From REEB506 sp049317545 (lineage in GTDB: Bacteria; Pseudomonadota; Alphaproteobacteria; Caulobacterales; Aquidulcibacteraceae): DNA of 64,000 bases. Numbering within the stretch: position 1 is the first letter of the stretch; each line of letters begins with the position of its first letter. Below, in pieces: positions 42,158 through 50,847 of the stretch. Where the stretch lies: NCBI GenBank assembly GCA_049317545.1, contig JBMOIB010000002.1, forward strand, positions 53,125 through 117,124, in the 5' to 3' direction. Both the position numbers and the translations under genes were made by a program. The notes below the pieces were generated by a model that was not told the DNA's origin, did no database searches, and saw only the letters and a list, made by a program, of their open reading frames with translations.

Positions 42158-42745
42158 TCAGGTCTCGCGACCGTCGATCTTGGGGCCCAGGCGCGCCGCG
42201 CCCTGCTTGGCCTGCTCAAGGAACGGGTTGACGGTGACCGCGTCGCGATAGGCCGCCAGCGCCGCCTTCTCCTGCCCCAATGATTCGTAAATCATCCCGA
42301 GGCCGGCGAGGGCGCCGAAATGGCGCGGCTCGCGCTTCAGCGCCTCTTGGATGTCGCCGATCGCGGCGGTGTAATTCTGTTGGTCGAACGCTAAAATCGC
42401 GCGCCGGTTCCACGCTTCGGCGTAATCGGGTTTCAGGCGCGTGGCTTCGTCGAGGAATTGCTTGGCGAGTGAGGTGTCGCCTGAGGCGGTCGCGATCTGG
42501 GCGCGCTCCATCAGGATATCGATCGTGGGGCTGCCGGATTCTGCCCAGGTCGCCCAGATTTTGTCTTCGATCAGCTTGGCCGTCGGCGCGTCTCCGGCGG
42601 CGTGCAATTGCGCAAACAGCGCATCAAGCTTGGGATTGGACGGCGCGGGGGGCGCCGGCGGCGGCGGCGGCGCGCAGGCGGCCAGCACAACGGCGATCGC
42701 GAGCGCGCGTACCGAACGCAGGAAAACCCCTGACATCGCTTGCAT
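42158..42745 (-). CDS. TPR-repeat lipoprotein
   Basis: 195 aa. Signal VFLRSVRALAIAVVLAAC carries a lipobox, then a Pro-rich spacer. Three TPR-like units follow: AKQFLDEATRLKPDYAEAWN, RRAILAFDQQNYTAAIGDIQ with EALKREPRHFGALAGLGM, and LGQEKAALAAYRDAVTVNPF. Probably an outer-membrane or periplasmic scaffold. Start at 42745 or 42736 (second Met) cannot be decided. It heads the hydrolase-gapR operon. Confidence 0.85.
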   Translation of the reverse strand: MQAMSGVFLRSVRALAIAVVLAACAPPPPPAPPAPSNPKLDALFAQLHAAGDAPTAKLIEDKIWATWAESGSPTIDILMERAQIATASGDTSLAKQFLDEATRLKPDYAEAWNRRAILAFDQQNYTAAIGDIQEALKREPRHFGALAGLGMIYESLGQEKAALAAYRDAVTVNPFLEQAKQGAARLGPKIDGRET

Positions 42746-42893
42746 CCGAAATCGGAACCATCAACCCGCAGGCAGGCTGCGGGTGCGAAAAGGCGAAAGC
42801 AAGGCTATAGACTGAATAAGAGCAATCTGGCGGCGCCAAAGCGCTACGCCCGTCCACGCTGGCCAGCTCTGCGGCGCCGAGGCGCCGGCAGGC

Positions 42894-43019
42894 TCAGCCC
42901 TGCTTGGCCTTATAGCGCGGGTCGACTTTGTTGATGATGTAGACGCGGCCTTTGCGGCGCACGACCCGGCAGGCGCGGTGACGGGTTTTCAGCGTCTTGA
43001 GCGAGCTTTTGACCTTCAT
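42894..43019 (-). CDS. rpmJ: 50S ribosomal protein L36
   Basis: 41 aa reading MKVKSSLKTLKTRHRACRVV, then RRKGRVYIINKVDPRYKAKQG. This is the L36 form with a single Cys, without the full zinc-ribbon ligands, common in proteobacteria alongside or instead of the zinc form. It is a single gene. The upstream 216 bp to the divergent transglycosylase gene hold an everted repeat (43093-43119) and no other gene. Confidence 0.95.
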   Translation of the reverse strand: MKVKSSLKTLKTRHRACRVVRRKGRVYIINKVDPRYKAKQG

Positions 43020-43092
43020 GGCCGCGGCGTCCGAGTAAATCGTAGGGAAACGGGAGCGGCGGCTTTAAGGGGCGGCGCGCCTGAAGTCAATC

Positions 43093-43119
43093 ACGTTTCA
43101 ACCGCCGCGCCCTGAAACG
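43093..43119. repeat. Inverted repeat ACGTTTCA / TGAAACG with 12-bp spacer
   Basis: ACGTTTCA at 43093-43100 and TGAAACG at 43113-43119, separated by ACCGCCGCGCCC. The arms equal the two halves of the LacI-type operator seen at 11198 but in the opposite (outward) arrangement. It lies between divergent rpmJ and the transglycosylase gene. It may be a hairpin or regulator site, or chance. Confidence 0.3.
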
Positions 43120-43235
43120 CACTTCGCTTCGAGCCTGTAAGGATCGCCCAGAGGCCTCAAATTGGGCGCAGCCTTGCCGCCTGCTGCGACGCACCCTAAT
43201 GGGCGCAGGTCGGATCGCAGAAGCGGGGAATTGCC

Positions 43236-44732
43236 ATGTTGCGTCGCGTCGTCGCGTTGATCGCCATATCGGCGCTCGCGGCCATTGGCGGCATCGCGCC
43301 GGCAACCCGCGCCCAGGGGGTTGAAGCGCGCGCATTTGAAAGCTCTGGGGACCCGGCCTTCGACGCCTGGCGAGAGGACTTCGCCGGCCGCGCAATCGCC
43401 AGCGGCCGCAGTCCCCGCGTCGTCCAAACCATGTTGTCGAATGCCGCGCCCGACCCGCGCGTCGTGCAGGCCGACCAGAACCAGCCCGAATTCGTCCGCC
43501 CGGTTTGGGATTACATCGACCGCGCCGTTTCGGCGAAACGCATCGCCGATGGCCAGCTCGCGCGGGCGGCAAACGCCGCCGTGCTGTCGGCGATCCAGGC
43601 GAAGTACGGGGTCGACGCGGACATCATTGTCGGGATTTGGGCGATCGAGACGAGTTATGGAAAGGCGACGCTGAGCTATGACGCCGTCAGCGCGCTTGCG
43701 ACCCTGGCTGCCGAAGGTCGCCGGCGCGCGCAGTTCGAGGGTTACCTCATTGCGCTTATGCAGATGGTCGAGCGCGGTTACGCGGGGCCGGCAGACCTGA
43801 AGAGCAGCTGGGCCGGCGCGCTCGGGCAACCGCAATTCATGCCTGACGTCTATCTCGTCGACGCGGTCGATTGGGACGGCGACGGCCGCCGAGACATCTG
43901 GACCAATACGGGCGATGCGCTCGCTTCGATCGCCAATTACCTCGTCCGTCGCGGCTGGTCGCCCGGCGACCCAGTGTTCGACGAAGTCAGGCTCCCGCCG
44001 ACCATCGATTTCGCGCTCGCGGACGGGACCATGCGCTCGGTCGCCGAATGGGAAGGGTTCGGCATCGTCCGCAGCGACGGCGGCGTCTGGAGCGCCGCCG
44101 CGCGCGGCCTGCAGGCGCAGCTTTTCCTGCCGGCGGGACGGGAAGGGCCGGCGCTTCTGCTGTTCCAGAACTTCCGGGCGATCCGCGCCTACAACCCGTC
44201 CGACCGGTACGCCCTCTCGGTCGCGCTGCTGGCGCGCGGGTTCGCCGGCCGATCCGGCATTTCAGCGTCATGGCCGAAGCACCAGGGCGCCCTGCAACGC
44301 GCCGATATGATCGAGCTGCAGCAATTGCTGGCCGCCAAGGGATATGGCGCCGGCGGCGTCGACGGGCTGTTCGGGTCCAACACGCGCCGCGCGGTGCGCG
44401 CCTACCAACAGGCCGAGGGCCTTCCCGCCGACGGCTGGCCGACGCGGGTGCTGCTCGACAGGATCCGAGGGTTCGCCGCCCCCGCGGCCGCAAATCCGCT
44501 TGAAGCCGACCGCGACGCCGCGCGTGACCTACGCACCAAGACGTCGATCAAGGAACTGCAAGGACTGCTCAATCGGTTGGGCTATTCGATCGGCGCGCCG
44601 AACGGGATCGTTGGTCCAAGGACGCGCGCAGCGATTGGCGCCTTTGAGAAGCGGCTTGGATTGTCGCCGACGGGACGCGCCACGACCTTCATCCTCGCCC
44701 AATCGCGCAAAGCGATCAAAGCACGTCGCTAG
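43236..44732 (+). CDS. Lytic murein transglycosylase (MltB family) with two PG-binding domains
   Basis: 498 aa. Signal peptide ending PATRAQ. SLT_2 domain at about residues 35-330: FDAWREDFAGRAIASGRSP, VGIWAIETSYGKATLSYDAV with the catalytic Glu in AIETSYG, SSWAGALGQPQFMPDVYLVD and DGDGRRDIWTNTGDALASIA. Two peptidoglycan_binding_1 repeats follow: LQQLLAAKGYGAGGVDGLFG and LQGLLNRLGYSIGAPNGIVG. It cleaves glycan strands to 1,6-anhydroMurNAc ends in the periplasm. Two C-terminal binding repeats are more than usual for MltB. GGGG lies 8 nt before the ATG. Confidence 0.93.
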   Translation: MLRRVVALIAISALAAIGGIAPATRAQGVEARAFESSGDPAFDAWREDFAGRAIASGRSPRVVQTMLSNAAPDPRVVQADQNQPEFVRPVWDYIDRAVSAKRIADGQLARAANAAVLSAIQAKYGVDADIIVGIWAIETSYGKATLSYDAVSALATLAAEGRRRAQFEGYLIALMQMVERGYAGPADLKSSWAGALGQPQFMPDVYLVDAVDWDGDGRRDIWTNTGDALASIANYLVRRGWSPGDPVFDEVRLPPTIDFALADGTMRSVAEWEGFGIVRSDGGVWSAAARGLQAQLFLPAGREGPALLLFQNFRAIRAYNPSDRYALSVALLARGFAGRSGISASWPKHQGALQRADMIELQQLLAAKGYGAGGVDGLFGSNTRRAVRAYQQAEGLPADGWPTRVLLDRIRGFAAPAAANPLEADRDAARDLRTKTSIKELQGLLNRLGYSIGAPNGIVGPRTRAAIGAFEKRLGLSPTGRATTFILAQSRKAIKARR

Positions 44733-45978
44733 CCTCGGGCGGCGGCGGTTGGTGGGCCGCCTTAAGGCTGCGGCTCATGACCGCGTAGGTCGCCATTGCG
44801 GCAAGCGTCAGTCCGGCGACCACCAGCGGCGCCACCGGGCCGACGACGTCATAGAGAACGCCGCCCGTCAGCGGTGCGATGATGAAACCCGTGCCGTTGG
44901 CCGCCACGACAAGTCCAGCAACCGCGCCTTGCTCTTCCGAGCGCACGGCGATCGATGCCCCGCCCGAAAAGCCCGGCCGCGCCAGGCCGCCGCCAAGACC
45001 TTGAAGAAATTGGGAGATCAGCAGCGCGGCCAAGCTGGTCGCCAAAGCCTGGGCGAGGACGCCAACGCCGAGGATCGCTGCGCCCCAAACCATCAGGTCA
45101 CGAGAGGGCGCTCGCAGCCGCGGCAGGACGCCAAGCTGGGCGACCAGCATCGCCAGGGCGCCGACCATGTACCCGGCCGCGGATAGTTCGGCGGCGTGCG
45201 TGCCCGACACGTTAAGCCGGTCCATGGTGAAGAACGAATAGGTCTGGGCGAGCGTGCCGCCGACGACCGATAGCCCGACGCCGTAAATGATGAACGGCCG
45301 CACGCGCGCATCCATCATCAGCCGCAGATTGCCGCCGGCCGGACGGATCGTGCGCGGCTGAGCGCCGGGGGCCGGCGGCGGGTCGGGCAGGCGCTGGTAG
45401 ACGACCACTGCGGCGATCGTGGCCAGCGCAACGACCATTGCGATCGGAGCGATGTAACCCAGTTCCGCCGTGATCGCCGCCGCGAGCCCCGGTCCGATCG
45501 TTTGGCCGACCGCAAACGCCGAGGTCAGTGTGGCCAGTTCCTCGGTGCGGCGTTCGGGCGAGGTGTGGTCGGCGATGTAGGCCTGCGCCGCCGGGCTGGT
45601 GGCCGATCCGACCAGGCCGAAGATCGATCGCGTCAACATCAGGCCGATGAACATCACACCGGTCGAAAGCCAGCCGGCGAGCCCCATGGCGGCGACGGTC
45701 CCAAAGCCGGCCATGGACACGGCATAGGCCGCAAGCCCAAGCGCGATGATCGGCTTGCGCCCGCGCGTATCGCTGACGCGCCCCCAAAAGGGGCTCGCAA
45801 ACACCCAGATCAGCGCCGACAGCGAGAAAATCGCGCCGACGCTTGCATCCGGCAGCTTGATCTCCCGCGCCAAAGGCGGAAGCAGCGCGAGCAGCATCGA
45901 ATTGCCCACGCCGACCACCAGTTGGGCCGCGCACAGCAGCAAGAGGCCGTGCGCCCGCCGCGGTTTTTCTTCGGTCAT
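44716..45978 (-). CDS. MFS transporter (drug-efflux type)
   Basis: 420 aa with 12 hydrophobic segments. The loop 2-3 signature is WGRVSDTRGRKPIIALGLAA, with the conserved DxxGRK. Other segments: LSALIWVFASPFWG, MFIGLMLTRSIFGLVGSATS and AYIADHTSPERRTEELATLT, the last typical of the TetA/multidrug group. Motif C-like GQTIGPGLAAAI marks an antiporter that exports its substrate. Substrate unknown. It overlaps the end of the transglycosylase gene by 17 bp (convergent). Confidence 0.9.
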   Translation of the reverse strand: MTEEKPRRAHGLLLLCAAQLVVGVGNSMLLALLPPLAREIKLPDASVGAIFSLSALIWVFASPFWGRVSDTRGRKPIIALGLAAYAVSMAGFGTVAAMGLAGWLSTGVMFIGLMLTRSIFGLVGSATSPAAQAYIADHTSPERRTEELATLTSAFAVGQTIGPGLAAAITAELGYIAPIAMVVALATIAAVVVYQRLPDPPPAPGAQPRTIRPAGGNLRLMMDARVRPFIIYGVGLSVVGGTLAQTYSFFTMDRLNVSGTHAAELSAAGYMVGALAMLVAQLGVLPRLRAPSRDLMVWGAAILGVGVLAQALATSLAALLISQFLQGLGGGLARPGFSGGASIAVRSEEQGAVAGLVVAANGTGFIIAPLTGGVLYDVVGPVAPLVVAGLTLAAMATYAVMSRSLKAAHQPPPPEASDVL

Positions 45979-46103
45979 TAACGATCCGATAACACCCTGG
46001 CCATCGCCGCCGCAACGCCAAGTCCCGCGATGTGATGACCGCGCAACGTGATGTTAAAGCGCGTCAGACTAAAAGGGCGGTCGGGATTTCAGGCGGCCGA
46101 ACA

Positions 46104-46967
46104 ATGTTTCAGATCATCGGACTCGTGGTGCTGTTCGGGATGGTGTTCGGCGGCTTCGTGCTGGCCGGCGGCCATTTCGACGTGATCCTGCACGCGCTGC
46201 CGTTCGAAATGATGATGATCGGCGGCGCAGCCATCGGCGCAACCCTGATCGGCAACGATCTCGGCACGATCAAGGGAATCGGCGGCGGGGTGGGCAAGAT
46301 CCTGGGCGGACCCAAGTGGAACAAGCAGGACTATCAGGACCTGCTGACCCTGATGTTCACCCTGACGAAGCTGGTCAAGACCAAGGGCGTCGTCGCACTC
46401 GAGCCGCACATCGAAAAGCCGGAAGAAAGCTCGATCTTCCAAAAGTGCCCTAAAATTCTGAAGGATCACTTCGCCGTCGATTTCATCTGCAACACGTTCC
46501 GGATGATGACGATGAACCTCGACGACCCCCATCAGGTCGAGGACGTGATGGAAAAGCAGCTCGAGAAGCACCACCACGAGCACCACAAGCCGGCCCATGC
46601 CCTGCAGAACATGGCGGACGCCCTCCCGGCGCTCGGCATCGTCGCGGCCGTGCTCGGCATCATCAAGACGATGGGCGCCATCAACGAGCCGCCGGAAAAG
46701 CTCGGCCTCCTGATCGGCGGCGCCCTTGTCGGCACCTTCCTCGGCGTGTTCCTCGCCTACGGGATCGTCGGTCCCATGGCGGCGCGTTTCGCCGCCGTCG
46801 AGGATGAGGAATCGCAATTCTATAAGATCATCAAGGAAGTCATGGTCGCGCACCTGCACGGCAACGCCGCCCAAGTCTCCGTTGAGATTGGCCGCGGGTC
46901 CGTGCCGTCTGCGTATCAGCCGTCGTTCGCGCAGCTCGAAGAGGCGATCAACGGCTCGGAGGCCTGA
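46104..46967 (+). CDS. motA: Flagellar motor stator protein MotA
   Basis: 287 aa from the ATG at 46104. Four membrane segments: IIGLVVLFGMVFGGFVLAGG, FEMMMIGGAAIGATLIG, ALGIVAAVLGIIKTMGAI and LIGGALVGTFLGVFLAYGIV, each pair containing the conserved prolines (ALPALGIV, GIVGPMA). The cytoplasmic loop has KTKGVVALEPHIEKPEESSI, matching the charged FliG-contact region. A His-rich stretch LEKHHHEHHKPAH (about residue 155) is unusual. MotA and MotB form the proton-driven stator; motB is not adjacent, as I recall for Caulobacter. Confidence 0.95.
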   Translation: MFQIIGLVVLFGMVFGGFVLAGGHFDVILHALPFEMMMIGGAAIGATLIGNDLGTIKGIGGGVGKILGGPKWNKQDYQDLLTLMFTLTKLVKTKGVVALEPHIEKPEESSIFQKCPKILKDHFAVDFICNTFRMMTMNLDDPHQVEDVMEKQLEKHHHEHHKPAHALQNMADALPALGIVAAVLGIIKTMGAINEPPEKLGLLIGGALVGTFLGVFLAYGIVGPMAARFAAVEDEESQFYKIIKEVMVAHLHGNAAQVSVEIGRGSVPSAYQPSFAQLEEAINGSEA

Positions 46968-47082
46968 TTTCGGGCTCCGCAGCGCCGCCCCAAAAGCGTG
47001 ACACCGCTGACGCAGGGGCCTGGAAAAGCAGCAGATTGGGGTCGTGAGCGCCAAAATTGCATTGCGCTCATGTCATGAACCC

Positions 47083-47111
47083 TTGCACTCTCCGCCAAGA
47101 CTTTTTATCCC
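47083..47111 (+). promoter_or_regulatory. Putative housekeeping promoter of the small lipoprotein gene
   Basis: TTGCAC, a 17-bp spacer, then TATCCC, 47 bp before the ATG at 47159. Spacing is ideal for the vegetative sigma factor; the -10 element is only partly canonical. Confidence 0.45.
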
Positions 47112-47158
47112 TCAGCGCCGGCGACGAAAGAATCGCGCCGGGACGAGGGGTATTACCT

Positions 47159-47395
47159 ATGACGAAGCTGAAACTGGGTCTGGCGACCTCGATCGCCGCT
47201 CTGGTCGCTTTCGGTGTCGCCGCGTGCGGCCCGCAAGCTGCGAAGACGGAAGAGCCGGCTGCTCCGGCGGCTGCTGAAGCTCCGGCTCCGGCTCCGGCTC
47301 CGGCGGTTGACCCGGCTGCGGCTCCGGCCGCTCCGGCTGCCGACGCTGCTGCTCCGGCTCCGGCCGCGGCTCCGGCCGCTCCGGCGACTCCGTAA
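47159..47395 (+). CDS. Small Ala/Pro-rich lipoprotein
   Basis: 78 aa. Signal MTKLKLGLATSIAALVAFGV and lipobox Cys23 (VAACG), then about 55 residues composed almost only of Ala and Pro (AAPAAAEAPAPAPAPAVDPA). The coding DNA is a run of GCTCCG-type hexamers, so slippage variants are likely. No domain. It probably sits on the outer membrane as a flexible spacer or bulk lipoprotein. It has its own promoter-like element and a strong terminator, so it is monocistronic and could be highly expressed. Confidence 0.75.
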   Translation: MTKLKLGLATSIAALVAFGVAACGPQAAKTEEPAAPAAAEAPAPAPAPAVDPAAAPAAPAADAAAPAPAAAPAAPATP

Positions 47396-47417
47396 GCTTC
47401 AGGCTTACGCCTAACGG

Positions 47418-47452
47418 ACGGGCCGCCCGAAAGGGCGGCCCGTTTCGTTTTT
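47418..47452 (+). terminator. Intrinsic terminator after the small lipoprotein gene
   Basis: ACGGGCCGCCC and GGGCGGCCCGT form a perfect 11-bp stem closed by a GAAA tetraloop, followed by TTCGTTTTT. A textbook terminator. Confidence 0.92.
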
Positions 47453-47513
47453 GCGCCCCCTAATCAAGGGCGCCGGGTGGACAGCGCGAGCGGCGTGCGC
47501 GTACAGCGCCCCG

Positions 47514-49403
47514 ATGCCCCGTCTTCCGCCCCCTTCAGACGCCATCTGGCGCGACGGCGCGCTGATCTCCACCCGTTGCGACGACGTCTACTTTTCGCGC
47601 GGCGGCGGGCTCGACGAAACGGCGCTCGTCTTCCACGCTGGCTGCGGCTTGCCCGATCGCTGGCGCGGTCGGTCCAGGTTCGCGATCCTCGAGCTCGGTT
47701 TCGGGACCGGCCTGAACGCATTGGCGACCTGGGCGCTTTGGGCTGAGACCCGCGATCCTGGCGCCGTCTTGCACTTCGTCACCACCGAAAATCAGCTGCT
47801 CGCGCAGGCGGACGCGGCGCGCGCCCTCGCCGCCTTCCCGAGCCTCGCCGGGCGCGCGGAGGCGCTCGTCGCGCGCTGGCCGCGCAGGGCTTCGGGCCCG
47901 CAGCGCCTGTGGTTTGACGCCGACGGCTTCGCGCTCACCGTGCTCGTCGGTGACGCCGCTGCATCGCTCGCCGGACTGCGCGGCCGTTTCGACGCCATGT
48001 TCCTCGACGGCTTTGCGCCGGCTCGAAACCCGGACATGTGGAGTACGGAGATTTTCGAGCGATTGGCGGCGCTCGCCGGGCCCGGCGCCCGCGCGGCGTC
48101 CTATTCCGTGGCTGGCGCGGTGCGACGCGGGCTCGAAGCCGTGGGCTTTGCGGTCGAGAAAAAGGCCGGGTTCGGCGCCAAACGTGAACGGCTCGAGGCG
48201 CGCTTCGAAGGCCCGTCGCAGGCGTCCGCCTATGGGCTCTTTCCGCATACAGACGCCGATGGGCCGCGTCCGCAGCGTGTCGTCGTGATTGGCGGCGGGA
48301 TCGCCGGCGCCGCGGTCTGCGCGGCTCTGGCGCGACGGGGCGTCGCCGTGCGCCTGCTCGAGCGCGCCGATCACCTCGGCGCGGGCGCCAGCGGCAATCC
48401 CGCAGGTCTCGTCATGCCGCGCCTCGATCGCGGCGATACCGCGCTCGCCCGCTTGTTCCGCGCCGCCCACTTGACCGCCCTCGACGCCTACCACGATGGC
48501 CTCATCGCGATGGACGTCATTGAGCGCCCCGCGGACGCCCGTGACGCCGCAGCCTTCGCCGATCTCCTGGCCGATCCGCCGCTTCCCGACGATCTGCTCC
48601 TGCCGGCGCCCACCGATCCGGGGGCGCTCCTGCATCGCGGCGGCGGCCTCGTCGTCCCGCGCGACTGGATTGCCCTCTGGACCGCCGCGGCCGACATCGC
48701 ACTGGGCGTCGAGGTTCGCGCCCTCGTACGGTCGCACGATGGCGTCTGGCGCCTGGAAACCTCCGGCGGCGTCGAAACGGCCGATGCCGTCGTCGTCACG
48801 GCTGGCCCCAATCTCACGTGCTTCGTCGAGGCGCCAATCCAGGGGAAAGCCGGGCAGATCGAATGGGCGCAAGCGGACGCCGTTGCGCTTGGCGCCTCGT
48901 CTGCGCAGGTCTGCGGCTGCTACGCCGCGCCATTTGCGGACGGCCTTCTGTTCGGCGCGACGTTCGAAGCCGCCGCAGGCGACATGGTTGCGCCCACCGC
49001 CGGAGCCCGTGCGCGCAACCTCGCCGATCTCGCCGCGCTGGCGCCCGCTTGGGCGAACGCCGCAGCCGCCGCGCCGATGTCGTCGCGCGCCGCCGTGCGC
49101 GCCACCACGCCCGATCGCGCGCCGATCGCCGGGCTCGTCGCGGATCTGCCGGCCTGGCGCGCGCGCTATGCCGGCCTCGCGCACGGGCGACCGCTCGACA
49201 TAACGCGCCCGCCGCCGGCGCTACAAGGTCTTTATGCGCTGGGCGGGCTCGGCGCGCGGGGCCTATCCCTCGCACCATTGCTGGCCGAAACGATCGTGTC
49301 CGACATGCTGGGCGAGCCGCAATGTCTCGATACGGACGCTCTCGACGCGATCCATCCCGTCCGCTTCGCGCTGCGGGCGTTGAAGCGCGGTCAGGGCGTC
49401 TGA
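47514..49403 (+). CDS. mnmC: Bifunctional tRNA U34 modification enzyme MnmC
   Basis: 629 aa, two domains. N-terminal methyltransferase (about 1-240): LPPPSDAIWRDGALISTRCD, DVYFSRGGGLDETALVFH, ILELGFGTGLNALATW (SAM motif) and MFLDGFAPARNPDMWS. C-terminal FAD oxidoreductase: RVVVIGGGIAGAAVCAALAR (dinucleotide fold), GASGNPAGLVMPRLDRGD and LYALGGLGARGLSLAPL. It completes mnm5s2U34 in tRNA: the FAD domain removes carboxymethyl, the other adds methyl. The fusion is complete. Ends 13 bp inside the convergent transporter gene. Confidence 0.95.
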   Translation: MPRLPPPSDAIWRDGALISTRCDDVYFSRGGGLDETALVFHAGCGLPDRWRGRSRFAILELGFGTGLNALATWALWAETRDPGAVLHFVTTENQLLAQADAARALAAFPSLAGRAEALVARWPRRASGPQRLWFDADGFALTVLVGDAAASLAGLRGRFDAMFLDGFAPARNPDMWSTEIFERLAALAGPGARAASYSVAGAVRRGLEAVGFAVEKKAGFGAKRERLEARFEGPSQASAYGLFPHTDADGPRPQRVVVIGGGIAGAAVCAALARRGVAVRLLERADHLGAGASGNPAGLVMPRLDRGDTALARLFRAAHLTALDAYHDGLIAMDVIERPADARDAAAFADLLADPPLPDDLLLPAPTDPGALLHRGGGLVVPRDWIALWTAAADIALGVEVRALVRSHDGVWRLETSGGVETADAVVVTAGPNLTCFVEAPIQGKAGQIEWAQADAVALGASSAQVCGCYAAPFADGLLFGATFEAAAGDMVAPTAGARARNLADLAALAPAWANAAAAAPMSSRAAVRATTPDRAPIAGLVADLPAWRARYAGLAHGRPLDITRPPPALQGLYALGGLGARGLSLAPLLAETIVSDMLGEPQCLDTDALDAIHPVRFALRALKRGQGV

Positions 49404-50764
49404 GGCGCGGAGAGCGGCGCGCCCCCACGCGCCGCCAGCGCCGCCGTTATCTCCGCCTGCCGCTTCGCGTCGATCGGATAGGTCTGCAGCGTCACGATCG
49501 CGATTGCGTTCAGCACCGCCGGCCCCGCCGCGAACAGCACCGTAAGCGCCAGAATCGCCTCGGGAGCGTTCGCGCTGCCGAGCTTCGCGTCGAAGCCGAA
49601 CCAGGCCAGCACCGCGTACGTTACCGGGCCGAGCGCGAGGCCCACTTTCGTCGTCGTCAGCAGGAGGCCGAAAAACAGGCCGGAGCGTTGCGCGCCCGAC
49701 GCCAGTTCGTCGGCGTCGACGACGTCGGCCATCATCGCACGGAGCAGCAGCGTCGGCGCGGCGGAAGCGAGCCCGGCGATCGCCATTGCTCCGGCCGCGA
49801 TGGCGAAGTTACCCGCCGGGAGCAGCGGAATGCACGCAAGCGTCAGCGCCGCCCACGCGCACGCCACCTGCAGCGCCCGATGCTTGCCGAGCCGCCGCCC
49901 CGCCGCGACCCACAGCGGCACCCCGGCAAGCCCCGAGGCGAAATAGATCAGCAGGATGATCGAGGACTGCCCCTCGAAGCCGAGCACGTGCTGGAAGTAG
50001 AACAGGAACAACGCGCCTGTGACGCCCTGCGAAATGCCGATCAGAAAATCCGGCGCAAGCAGGGCGCGCAGCGCGTCGTTCTCGGCGATCGCGCGCCAGG
50101 CCGCGCCCTTCTTCGGAGTGGCGCGATCTTCCGCCACCGGACGTTCCGGCACTGCCCAAATGCAGATCGCCGTCGTCACCGGCAGAAACACGATGATCGC
50201 CCAGCCCATTGCGTGCACGCCTTCGCGCAGGCCTCCGAGCCCCAGCGCCTCCACCAGGGCCGGCGCCGTCATCACCGCGATCTGGCCGATCGTCGAGGCG
50301 ATCTGCACGGCGCCGAGCACTTTGGTGCGCCCGTGATAGTCCGGGCGCAGTTCGCCGGCCCAACCCAGATGAGCGATCATCATCGCCGCGAAAGACGAAT
50401 AGAGCACCATCACCGCCAGCCCGACGGCGAACGCCGGGATGCCGGGCGGCAGCGCGATGAACGCCACCCACACCGCTGTCATCAGCAGCGGCGTCACCGC
50501 CGCAAGCCAGATCCGCCGGCGCCCGAACGCGGAGCGCGTGCGGTCCTGAAGGCCGCCGATGATCGGATTGGCGACGATGTCGAACATCCGCGCCGCCAGA
50601 AAGATCACCGAAATCGCGGCGAGATCGATTCCGAGATGTGCGTTGTAGTAGGGCGGCAGGAACACCAGAGGCGGGACCGAGAGCGCCAGAAGAGGGGCGG
50701 CGGGCACGGCGAACGCGGTGAGGCGCAGCGGCCCCTGCGCCGTCACGCGGGCTTCATCGGTCAT
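49391..50764 (-). CDS. MFS transporter of the GPH (sugar:cation symporter) type
   Basis: 457 aa from the ATG at 50764. Twelve hydrophobic segments; the MFS_2 pattern is plain: LPPYYNAHLGIDLAAISVIF, ARMFDIVANPIIGGLQDRTR and SAFGRRRIWLAAVTPLLMTA, with ADVVDADELASGAQRSGLFF in the second half, the diagnostic DxxE motif of MelB relatives. Family members couple sugar or glycoside uptake to Na+ or H+. The substrate is unknown; no sugar genes are adjacent. Confidence 0.88.
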   Translation of the reverse strand: MTDEARVTAQGPLRLTAFAVPAAPLLALSVPPLVFLPPYYNAHLGIDLAAISVIFLAARMFDIVANPIIGGLQDRTRSAFGRRRIWLAAVTPLLMTAVWVAFIALPPGIPAFAVGLAVMVLYSSFAAMMIAHLGWAGELRPDYHGRTKVLGAVQIASTIGQIAVMTAPALVEALGLGGLREGVHAMGWAIIVFLPVTTAICIWAVPERPVAEDRATPKKGAAWRAIAENDALRALLAPDFLIGISQGVTGALFLFYFQHVLGFEGQSSIILLIYFASGLAGVPLWVAAGRRLGKHRALQVACAWAALTLACIPLLPAGNFAIAAGAMAIAGLASAAPTLLLRAMMADVVDADELASGAQRSGLFFGLLLTTTKVGLALGPVTYAVLAWFGFDAKLGSANAPEAILALTVLFAAGPAVLNAIAIVTLQTYPIDAKRQAEITAALAARGGAPLSAPQTP

Positions 50765-50847
50765 GCGGTTCTCCCGGCGCACCTGGGCGGCGCGTCCTTG
50801 TGCGGCGCGATCGTGCGCGGACCGGGACGAAAGTCAAAGCGCGGGCC

